Shown here piece by piece: positions 48,338 to 58,373 of a DNA stretch of 64,000 nt (its first letter is position 1; each line of letters opens with the position of its first letter). The notes below the pieces were generated by a model that searched no databases, had not been told where the DNA came from, and saw only the letters and a program-made list of their open reading frames with translations. The DNA lies in the NCBI GenBank assembly GCA_000349905.1, contig KB722737.1:78119-142118 (forward strand), given 5' to 3'. Source of the stretch: Volvariella volvacea V23 (lineage: Eukaryota; Basidiomycota; Agaricomycetes; Agaricales; Pluteaceae). Position numbers and translations under genes: made by a program.

Positions 48338-50828
48338 ATGCCTATTGTGGAGAAACGACAGACCCTCCCAGAGGTGCATCACTCTGTCCTCGACACCACC
48401 TTCTGCGGCATCGTCCACCCGCTGTCGACCCCTGATGTCCCCATACATCAGTACCTCGGCATCAAGTATGCCTCCGTCCCCGCACGCTTCAGGCAGTCGA
48501 CACTCCTCACAAAATATCCCCCCGTAACCGACGCTTCGAAGCATGGGTATGTCTCCGCTCTCACTCTAGCGCTGTCCCTTATCGTTGCCCACCAGGCCTA
48601 TATGTCCCCAAATAAAGAACGCCAGGGCCATCGAAGAGGTCCTGTTTGGCGTCCCAGAAGAAGAAATCCCCCAACAACTACTAAAACACGACGAGTTCGA
48701 ATGTCTCAACCTAAACATCACCTGTCCCGGTGACCTTTCTCCCCAGTCCCGAACCCCAGTCATGGTCTGGATACATGGGTACGTCAACGCGCGCACTCAC
48801 TCTTCTCATCCAGGCTAACACTGAACCATGCTGTAAGGGGTGGGGATCGAGGGTCCGGTTCGAGCTGGATATATGACGGTGGTGCATTCGTTCGTAAAAG
48901 TATTACCATCGGAAAACCTGTCATTCTAGTCGCTTTCAAGTAAGTACACACGTTCCACTGATCGCTTTCCTTCTATTTCGCCGCACTCCTTCTCCGTCTG
49001 TCCGCACTTCCGGGTCTAACCAAAACTATCTAGCTATCGTCTCGGCCTATTTGGGTTCGCCGCCTCCCCTTCCATCCTCGAGGACAACAAACTCGCAGGT
49101 GATCAAGGCGTCGGTAATTATGGTTTACGTGACCAACAAACACTCTTCAAGTGGTTACGTCTTCACATCTCCGATTTCGGTGGCGACCCACACAACCTTA
49201 CGGTTTTCGGCGAGTCGACCGGTGCAGCTGACATCCTGTGTCATCTTCTCTCGAGTGAGAACGAAAAATCGAACCTGTTCCAGCGGGCGATCATTCAGAG
49301 TGCCGTTTTTGATCACAACCTCCCAGATGTGAGAACCGCGGGCGGCATGTTGTCCAGGATCGTGCCTAGTCCGGGTGGGATGTTTAGACCAATGACCGGA
49401 CCCACCATAGAGCAGCTGCGAGCCATCGAGGCAGAAACCATGATCCCATACGGCCAATCCATACGCGCCATAGACGATGGATACTTCTTCCTGCCAACGT
49501 GGAAGGACTTCCTTAGAATTGGAGAGGTCCAAGATCCCTTCGAGGTCGCATCATCAGTCGAACAAAGAAGGCACCACATCCTGCCTAGATCCGCCCGGTC
49601 GCCCTCGGTAGCGAGGATCTCTACTTCTCGCCATAGAAACTCATCACAGTCCGTCGCGCGCTCGTCCTCGCGGCTCCGTGCGCCGTCGACCAAGCCCTCG
49701 CGGTCAAGGTCGGTCGCGAGACCGGGGCATGCGACGGGCGCGAGGCGCCACGCGACGCTGCTGCCGGCGACGATCCGCCAGCCGCTTATCATCGGAGACT
49801 GCGCGTGCGACTCGCTGCTGTGGTCGCTGCCGATCTCGCTGTGGACGTCGCAGGCGGTGACGCGGCGCATTAATGCGGTGTGCCAGTCGCTCTCCAAGTC
49901 CAACTCGATCCTGCGCGCGTATGATATTTCTGCGTACACGCCGGACGAGGAGATCTTTGAGCACGTGCTGGAGCTGGTGAATGATGCGCGGGTGGCGTGG
50001 CCGACGGAGTGTGTGGCGCATATGGCGAAGAAGGAGAGGGGGGATAAGGGTGTGTGGCGGTATGTGTTTGACCAGGAGGGGCCGAGTCGGGGTGTGCCAC
50101 ATCATGCAGCGGACTTGGTGTACCTGTTCGACAATGTGCCCCTGCCGAAGAGCTGCCTTGCGGCGGAGGAGGGCGACGGGACGGGCATTGACGAGAACGG
50201 GATGTTTGTCGAGAGCTTTGACGACCTGAGCGAGGAGGACGAGGCGATGGCGCAGGACTCTGCCAGGAAGTTTGGTGGCGGGTCTGGTGGCTCTGGGTCT
50301 GGAGGGATGATGATGAGCGGGATGCTTACTCCACCGGCTGGTGGAAGGAGGGGAGACAGCGATATTGCGATCGACTTGATGGACCCAGAGGCGCACGTCA
50401 CGCATCTGTCGTCGTACCTCGAGTCCCTCTCCTCCCCGTCCTCTTCCTCCACAACCTCTCCGCCTCTGAACAACGACCCCTTCGCGTCCGCCGTGTCGCC
50501 CGAGGAGGACGAGGATCAGTGGATCGTGCCGATCGTGGACGCGTGGACGTACACGCGCGTGCGGGACACGATGCAGGAGCGGTGGATCGCGTTTGCGCAC
50601 AACGAGGTGCCGTGGAAGGAGGACAAGGTGTTTGTGTTTGGGCCCGAGGGGGAGACGGGGGAAAGGAGCAAGGGCATATTTGAGGGGCGGAGGAGGAGGC
50701 AGTTGTGGAAGGATGTGTTTGAGCCGGTGGGGATGCGGCTGGTGCAAAAGTTGGGCGTGGAGCTGAGTAGGGGGCCCGGGATGGGCGGGATGGGGCCCGT
50801 GGGGTGTGTGGAGTATCCGAGGTTTTGA
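48338..50828 (+). CDS. Type-B carboxylesterase / lipase-like protein
   Basis: Four exons (48338-48546, 48596-48778, 48838-48939, 49034-50828) join in phase to 762 aa. Alpha/beta-hydrolase marks are the oxyanion loop 'IHGGG' (about 128-132), 'NYRLGLFGF' (165-173), 'GNYGLRDQQ' (192-200), the nucleophile elbow 'FGESTGA' with Ser226, and 'HHAADLVYLF' with the probable catalytic His. There is no signal peptide, so it is probably intracellular, unlike most secreted type-B esterases. An Arg/Ser-rich insert lies near residues 350-400, and an acidic/Ser/Gly-rich insert lies after the His motif, making it longer than the usual ~550 aa. The elbow has Thr where Ala is usual. Substrate is unknown. Confidence 0.88.
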
Positions 50829-51940
50829 GGCAAAACGAGCTTTACCCGCGACGTTCATTGTTCACCTTCACCTTCGCCTTGCCTATCTTGATTTCCTTTT
50901 CTTTCATGATCCGTTGTCCTCTCCTCGACCTCATAACCTCATCTCAGTTCACAACGTTCATGCTATATACCTATACCGAGCGGGTCTTGCTTTGCGTTTT
51001 GCTCTCCACCACTCATTGTTACTGTTCTGCTTTCTGGTTTTGCTTGCATTTCTATTTGCATTGTCATGTCTCATTGTCGCGGTTGCTATCGTATCATATC
51101 GTATTATAAGTACAGTTAATATCAATTTCTATGTTTCCTTTCCTTTTTACATACGCCTCCACACCTACACGCGGTTACGGTTTTTGATGTTCGTATTTGG
51201 TCTGGTTCTAATTCTGGGTTTCGGTTTCGGTCTCTGGTCTGGCTTGGGTCTTCTCTGCGTACTATTTACTATGTGATCCACTTTTCTCGCTGTACATTTC
51301 CTCTTCGAATTCGAATCTGTGTAAATCTCTCTCTGTGCACGCTCTGATTACCTGGCTGATACGTACGGTGCTTGTTACAGTGCTTGACACGTATGAGAGT
51401 CGGGCTTGACGGTCTTCCTTTCTCCCGTGTCTATACTTCCACTCTTGCCCCTTTGAGATCTTCTTAGTTCTTGCTCCATTTCTAGCTCTCGTTTCTGCTT
51501 TGTACTCCTTACCAAAAAGCATACCAGTGGGTTGCATACTGGTATGAGCTGTAAATCCGAACGATCAATGTGTGTACTTGATAGCAGATCACCACATTTG
51601 TCGTGGGCGGTAAACTGTTGCTGTTGCCGATAAACACGAGATCCAGAGATTGCGTTGCACCGCCGCGGCCAGGCAAGAGAGCAGATCTCCCACTCGCACT
51701 GCCACCTCGCCTCAGGCTGGGTAGGCGCTGGAGATAAGGCACGTGGGAAAAAAATTACAGCGCTTTCGCTGGGTCGTCGGAGTCCCCGCAAGTCTGTACT
51801 TGGAACTGCTCTAGATCGCTTGCCGCTCGCGGTTCTTTTTCTCCTCCGTATCACCACTGCTTTTGGTCTTCTTCGCACACACACGAGATCTTGATTCGAA
51901 ACGTTGGTGTCAACCCCAGAGCAACTCTCTAACGCAAACC
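50829..51940. other. Intergenic, pyrimidine-rich
   Basis: 3' flank of the esterase and 5' flank of SRP19. It is T/C-rich on the plus strand, with no gene supported. Confidence 0.5.
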
Positions 51941-53291
51941 ATGTCTGCGAGGCGACCTGCGGTTATCGAGGAATTTGATGACGATGTGGATATCCCGCTG
52001 CCGAATCATATTTTACCTAATACCGGGACTCGAGGGCCTCTGCTTGAGGAAATCAGGACGAGCGGCGTCGGGGACGATGTCGAGGATGAGGAAGATGATG
52101 GAGATGAGGACGTGCGCGGGACCGGTGGATACTCGTTTGGACAGCCTGGGCCGGCGTCGCCTGTGCGCTCAAGAGCGGGTGTGGGTGGGGGGAGTGGAGG
52201 GAATATGACGATTACGGATGTTACGCCTTACAAGACGTGTGTGTTCGGCCTGGTTTTTTTCTTTTCACGCTCTTTTGGTTCTTTCGTGCTCCTCCTATTG
52301 GTGTCCCTGCTGATCGACACTGCTGTTCTTCCTCTTTCACTCTGGGTTTGACAGATGGACGTGCGTCTATCCGATTTACATAGATGCCAAGAGACCGTAC
52401 GGTCGTGGACAGCGTCGAGTTGAGAGGGCGAAGAGCGTGTGGTGGCCGTTGAGCAAGGATATCGCCGAGGCGGCGCATCGATTGGGGTTGGGGACGCTGC
52501 ACGAGGTCAACAAGTCCCATCCGAGGGACTGGGAGAATCCTGGACGAGTGAGAGTGCAGTGGAAGAAGGATGGGAGGCTGGTGAATCAAGCTATCAAGAG
52601 CAGTGAGTGTATTCCCCTGCTTTTTGTGGGCCGGCGGTTGTGTGCTCCACCTGCTCCAACACTGCCTTCGTGTCCTATCTGTGTGCTGACCCGTGTGTAC
52701 ATGACAGAAAAGCAACTCCTCGAGATGATCTGCATTCAAATCCATGTCCTCAAACCAGAAAACGTCCCCAAGCCGCCTTTCAATCTGAATCCAACCCCGA
52801 AGCTCGTCTCACCGCCTGTCGCGGCGCCAAAGTCATCGTCGTCTCCCACGACAACGCCATCCTCATCCGCCGGAGCGATAGCCTCGTCCTCAACCAACGC
52901 CCCATCTTCAAAGGGTAAACAGCCCGCATCTTCGGGAAGCCTACCGCAATCTCAATCACAGCAACCATCATCTAAAGGAGGGAAAAAGGCTAAATCCTCC
53001 TCCTCATCGCCTCGGGAAGTCAAGTTCTCGAAACGCCGATTGCCAGTCCCGCCAACGCCTGAGGATCCTGACCAGCCCACGGTGTCGCTGTCGGGCAGAT
53101 TGTCCATCTACTCGCCTGCGATCGCTTCAGGGGTGTTGATCGATGCCGTCAAGGCTGGGATGGGTGGAGGATTGGACGGTGGTCCTGGGGGTCCGCTGGG
53201 TGCGCTTGGGGGTGGGGCGCCGGGCGGTGCTGGTGCTGGCGGCGCTGGGATGGGCAAGGGAAAACGGAAGATTGTGAGGGTGAGAGGATAG
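51941..53291 (+). CDS. sec65: SRP19/Sec65, signal recognition particle 19-kDa subunit
   Basis: Three exons (51941-52236, 52355-52602, 52708-53291) join in phase to 375 aa. The SRP19 domain starts at the exon 1/2 junction with 'CVYPIYIDAKRPYGRGQRR' and continues with 'AHRLGLGTLHEVNKSHPRDW' and 'RVRVQWKKDG', ending in 'KKQLLEMI'. It binds helix 6/8 of SRP RNA and helps SRP54 load. Flanks are long: ~98 acidic/Gly-rich residues before and ~190 Ser/Pro/Gly-rich residues after, ending in basic 'GKGKRKIVRVRG'. Human SRP19 is 144 aa; fungal proteins are longer. Confidence 0.94.
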
Positions 53292-54410
53292 GAGGGAGGG
53301 AAAGGAGAAGAAACCGAGGTGCTGGGAATTGGGTGGTGGAAGATAGGTGGTTGTGTACAGTACGTACCCCTTAGTTTGTTAGCTCAAATCAAAGCTGTGT
53401 CGTGCCGCAATTTGCTGGCTTTGGATGGTTTGCGAGAGTGGTGTTGGATGGCTTCTTTGATTTAGGTGTTGATATGGGATACAGCAGGCCGGTGCTTATA
53501 CTTATTCTGTATTGGACATGTTAACAGTGATAAGATGAACACGCCTACTCAGCGCGGCCCAGAGACCTTATGCCATTACTTCTTAACGGAGAGAAAGAAG
53601 GGATAGACGCAAGGCCCATTTATTCTCCTCGCAGCTGTGGTCAGGCCTTCGCTGAGATGTGTTGGGTACTTGGATGTGGATAACATCCATGAGCCTAGGC
53701 TAGTCTGAAGTACTAGCATGTCCTTTTCGGGATCCGTGAATGGCAGCCCGCCTCCGTTTCTCGTCCTTCATCCCAGCAGAACCTGATAGACACTCTAGAT
53801 CACGGAGCACGTCCTCTGACGGACGATGGTCTGTTTTCAGTCACGTCCAATGCAAGGTGTTCCGTGCCCACAAGTCCCTCCGTTGTACCGATCTCGGACC
53901 TAGCTGAACACAAAAGTTGCTTGGACAAAGAAATACGACGCCCAGCCCTCCGATCTGGGCATTAAACGTCTGGACAACCGCAGATCTCTACGGGACGTCG
54001 CCCATTGGTGGGTTCATGTTGCGATGGAAAAAGGTTTACAGTATCGCTGCAACTCGATTAGGTCTGGGCCATCTGGGCGTCGTGTAGCCATGATACTGCG
54101 TGGCAGTAGCCTTGCTGCTCTAAGCTCATTGGTCGTCCAAGTTCTGCGATCCTTCTCATCCAATAGGTGATCTCCCGCTCTCCGTTATTTTTTGTATTTA
54201 GATCAACATACCATATATTATTACTATTATTGCAACTACAATGCTATCTCACTTTTTACCCTTATCAGAGTTAAAGAAAATCTGAAAAACCTGAGTCCTA
54301 GTGGTGTGGGCCGAGATGATTGGTGGGGGGTGTGCCATCACGTGACTATCAGGCCTTGACCCAGACGTTGATGGTATCCCCATGCTGTTATCCTCTACAC
54401 TTACCTTGAC
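53292..54410. other. Intergenic, nothing recognised
   Basis: About 1.1 kb without a supported frame, repeat or RNA gene. Confidence 0.5.
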
Positions 54411-55209
54411 ATGGTTGTAAGTCCTTTTTTGATGACAACAGTGTCGTTGCGAGCCATTATACTCAACATTAGTCGGATCAGCCTACTCTTGTCTTGCCTC
54501 TATCAACCAACCCAAGCCATTCGGCATAATCGCCCACAACATCATAATCACCTCTTCGCCGCCGCCGCACCAGCGCCACCTCCGCCACTCTACCCTGGAA
54601 CATCCGCACCTAAAGTGGAGAGCGACACCGCCGACAATGACACACAACCCGCACGCACGGGTCTAATCTGCAGACCTTGGGGAGAGTGCAGCAGATGTCC
54701 ACCGGAAGCTGTGAGTCAACACCTGTCGCTTCTATGCCGGCATTCCGCGTCAGCGTTTTGCTTTGGCCCAATGTTGACTCTCTCGTGTTTTACTATAGCT
54801 CGACGAGCCTTTTTGTCAGCCATTTGGCAATCGACAGCAAATGCACTGCGTCAATGCAACCGAATTTCCCGATTTAGACCATTCTTCTTCGTCCTCACAC
54901 CAAAATACCTCGCCACCATCCTCATCCTCGTCCTCCCAAGCACGCCCACTCTCCGAACCACCTCCTCTGGACCACAACTCTACTACACATCCATTAAACG
55001 AAGTCCTAGCTTGGGAATCCTGTGGTCGTCTCGTGCCCCAAGAGCGCGCAGATTTTTACGAATTCGTTGCAGTCAACTTTCTGTTCGCCATCATTGCTAT
55101 TTTTGGTGTGGTGGTGAGAACGAGAAGGATGAAGATGATCCAGGCTAGACAGCTGGCTGCTAGGATTGGGGTCGGATTCGGTAGAGGTGGTGGAGGTATG
55201 AATAGATGA
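54411..55209 (+). CDS. Single-pass membrane protein with a Cys-rich lumenal region, JTB-like
   Basis: Two exons (54411-54710 and 54799-55209) join in phase 0 to 236 aa. An N-terminal hydrophobic stretch ('ISLLLSCLYQ') looks like a signal peptide or anchor. The conserved part is 'CRPWGECSRCPPEALDEPFC', then 'NRQQMHC', a Ser/Pro-rich spacer, 'WESCGRL.PQERADFYEF', a transmembrane helix ('AVNFLFAIIAIFGVVV') and a short basic cytosolic tail. Order and cysteine spacing recall JTB (jumping translocation breakpoint) proteins; this assignment is by pattern, not by search. Function would be in the secretory pathway membrane. Confidence 0.65.
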
Positions 55210-55674
55210 CTGGGCGCGTGGTGCATGTAACCTATCATCACTGGCGTATTGGATGCACTTTTTGTGCGACTGGGATTTGACCTAATTTTCTCTTCCCCCA
55301 GCGGATCTTGAAGCTTGATAAATCATAAGTGTCAAGAGCTTATTGAACCTAGCTATCGCTTAGCTTGCGAATGCCAACATATTGATATTGTTGACCAGCA
55401 GCAAACACGTATGCTGCATGAGACAGTCAAGCACTGAATTTCAGAGATGTAGCAGATGGTAGGGCCCACGTCCAACACAAGGGGTCGAGAAAGAATCCCA
55501 CGCTTTGATAACATATATCAAACTTCATGCAATCTTTTATGTTAGGCATCGCAAACCCCACCAAATACATGCTACATATGGGTTGTGGTTTGAACGGGAT
55601 TGAGAGTACGTTGACTACACACGGCGCCCGCAAGACATAGAAGAACAAGGCACTATTTCTGTCTGCCTTTGGTT
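55210..55674. other. Intergenic, nothing recognised
   Basis: 3' flanks of two convergent genes, with no coherent frame. Confidence 0.5.
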
Positions 55675-57359
55675 TTATTCCACCACAATATTGGTGACAA
55701 CGGGTGTTATCCTTTCCATTAACTCCTCGCTGATATTAGTTTGTATAAGCCGCAAGGTCTGCAACTTTAACCCTCTTGCAGCTCTTGCTTCAAGCCAATC
55801 CAGAAATAGTTTCAGTGCATCATTGAAATTGAGTGTCCCGGTGTCAATGTCCTCCATTATGAATGTCTTTAAGCCAGGATAAGACGTGTCGCGCTTATTA
55901 CAGCAGCCTTCGCAGTCACAGGTGCTTGCGCCACTAGGGGGCGAGACAAAGGCACAAGGAGAGAGATGCGCAAAAGGGTTCACATCGGTGTCCGTATTCA
56001 ACTCGAGGGCGCATGGCATGTGGCCGGAATTAGGAAAGGAAAGAAATCGACTAAAGACACTAAACTCTCGGAGATGGATTGTCGCAACTTCTGCCCGAGT
56101 TCGAAAGGTATGGAATACATCTTGAAAGCACTCGTTATTCCTTCCTGTGATGCTGATGGAACGAACTGGTGTGCCCAGGTCCTGTGTGACCTGAACAATG
56201 CCCTTTGTGACTGAATTGTCATAGAGAAGCTCATCGCGACCGAGGGTCATGTATTCAATGTCCAACGTTACGAGGTTTTCGCCGCTGGCGCTTTTCCCAA
56301 TAGCCGTGCAACCAGAGTAATTGAAGGTAAGAGAGAAGTGATCGAGCTGTGGGCGAACGTTTGCCCGGACGCGATCGCTGAGAAAGGACTTGAACAATGT
56401 TGATAGAATGGAGAAATCTTGTGCGATTCCGTAGTTGCCTTCGAGAAAGGCATAAACATAAATATTGATTTGGAGTATTGAGGGCAGAGTAAGGGATGGT
56501 AGGTCTGGTAAAAAAGGAAGATTTGAATGAAGGTGTTGAAGATTTGGCAATACAATTCCAGGTGTCATTGTCGTTGTCGTTGGTGAGGGTTGGCCTGAAG
56601 TGGTGTTGTATATTGTAAGACGACGAACGGCATTGCAACACAGCTTTATGAAATCTCGTTCAATGTCTGAACTGAGGCCTCCGAGGGTGAGGTTGATGAC
56701 GGTTGGCAAGGGACAGAGAGGGAAGAGAAGATCTATGTCCTCTCGGGCGAGGTCAAGTACTTCCAAGTGGCGAAGCTTCGCGCTGGATATCAAATTCTCT
56801 GTGGAATTAGGGCTACCCAGGTCGGAATTCGAGGTGAATGGGGAGTTAAACAGGATCTGTAAATCGCGACGACCATTTTCGCATATCAAGGTATCTAGTT
56901 GCGGTGCAGGCAAATTCCATATCCAGAATATCCTCTCCCGGTTGAGATCCAGTCGAATGTAAAGAGAGTGAGCCCTGTGGATGTTTGCAGTAAGGAGCCG
57001 AAACATTCCATCATACTCTGCAGGTCTCACTGAGCCAGATAAGGTGTCGACATGCAACGCTAGTTTCCCCGAGCGTTTAATGAATTCCTTGAACCATCCT
57101 ATGTTTGTGGTCCTAAGGCGAGTCCATAACGACGGATAATCCAAGATTGCATCCCTCCAGTGTGCATAGAGTTGAGTGATTGAGTGACCGAAACCCAACA
57201 GAAGAAGTCCGTACCACTAATGCCTCTGTCCTCTGTCACTTCTTTGCATGAATCGTCAATAACGTTCTTCACGATCTTGGCGATGAGTTCAGGTGGGAGT
57301 GAAGATAGCGGCGTCGACGCATTTCGGTGTCTCCTGTTCATGAGCTCTCCCGGCAGCAT
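55675..57359 (-). CDS. F-box / LRR-like protein, frameshifted by an 8-bp tandem duplication
   Basis: ATG 57359 opens a frame with an F-box-like start ('PLSSLPPELIAKIVKNVIDD'). It is cut off by a frame change at 57172-57187, where ttgagtga stands twice in tandem. Downstream the frame runs uninterrupted to 55675, with 'HWRDAILDYPSLWTRL', typical of Agaricomycete F-box proteins, then LRR-like strands and a Cys patch 'CDCEGCC'. The total span minus 8 nt is exactly divisible by three, and no intron is needed otherwise. So either the gene is a very young pseudogene or the duplication is an assembly error. F-box proteins are substrate adaptors of SCF ubiquitin ligases. Confidence 0.75.
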
Positions 57360-57706
57360 GATTGTATAATGAGTTGAGTTTGAGTTTGGCTGAGATTCCG
57401 GGGCTGGGATAGCGGTCAGTGAAAGGACAGAATCAGTGGCACTCTGAGTCCTGGAGCTGGCGGGTCACGTCACCTGACCTAAACTGCCTCCCTCAGCTCG
57501 AATTCGGAGATCTAACAAATCCCCCACCCCCAGAGTACACCGTGATGGTTTTATCAGGAACATACTTGCAAGTTATGTACGTTTTTGCTGAGCTTAGGGT
57601 CCACCCACTCTCTCGCATGGTCTCGAGCTATTAGTCTTGGGCTGCGTTTTCCCGATTACAGGTACATGCCCACTGTCTACATTATCACGAAAAACCATTC
57701 GCCAAA

Positions 57707-58204
57707 CTATAAGGCATATAACATATCGTCTTCCACAATAACGTGAATAGCTTCGTCGACTACACACGTCAACTCCTCCACAAGCTTCTCTAAGAAAGTG
57801 CAGCGTACAAGTCGGAGCGTCTTTGGCTCCAGCTCTCTTTGAGACCTTGTCTCAAGCCAATCTAAGAATATCCCAAGCCATTTCCCGTTGTCTTCTTCTA
57901 CGATCTGCTCTCCAATGTCCTCCAAGATAAGGGTCTCCAGGGCAGGATATGATTTGACGCGCACGTCATGGCAATGCTCGCAAACGCAACTGTGCCCTTT
58001 ATGCATAAAAGAATTGTTTTCCGCTGAATGAGTAGCTGCGGCGGTACACGGAGATTCTCTGTAACCGGGGAGTGAAAGGAATAGTATGAGAGCCTTGGCC
58101 TCCTGAATGCGTATCGTGGTTATATCCGCACGGTATTTGAAGAAATGAAAACAGTTTCCGATCGACCTCCCTGCGGCGTATATCGAGCGAATCGGTACCT
58201 CCAT
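57707..58204 (-). pseudogene. 3'-end fragment of an F-box/LRR-like paralogue
   Basis: 165 residues resembling the C-terminus of the preceding gene: 'YRADITTIRIQEAKALILFL', a Cys patch ('CVCEHC'), 'SYPALETLILEDIG', 'LDWLETRS' and 'KTLRLVRC'. No F-box or N-terminal LRR part exists upstream; the CRN-type gene starts its 3' end 170 bp away. A truncated duplicate. Confidence 0.65.
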
Positions 58205-58297
58205 CGACTGTGCCAGTTGGGAGAAGAGTTCCGGAACGGTTGCTCGCTACTGTATAGCACTATTCACAACTACATGATGGGGTGACATTCCAATAGG

Positions 58298-58325
58298 CAT
58301 AATGCACAATGCACAATGCACAACA
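58298..58325. repeat. Short tandem repeat, 7-bp unit
   Basis: The unit 'aatgcac' occurs three times in direct succession between the F-box fragment and the CRN-type gene. Confidence 0.7.
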
Positions 58326-58373
58326 TATAAATCACGTTAGCTGTCAGAGGTCCATTACATCGATACCAGACAT

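Noticed and set aside
49704..50858. 384-residue minus-strand open frame
   Set aside because: It is the antisense shadow of the GC-rich last exon of the carboxylesterase; composition is H/R/P-rich and meaningless.
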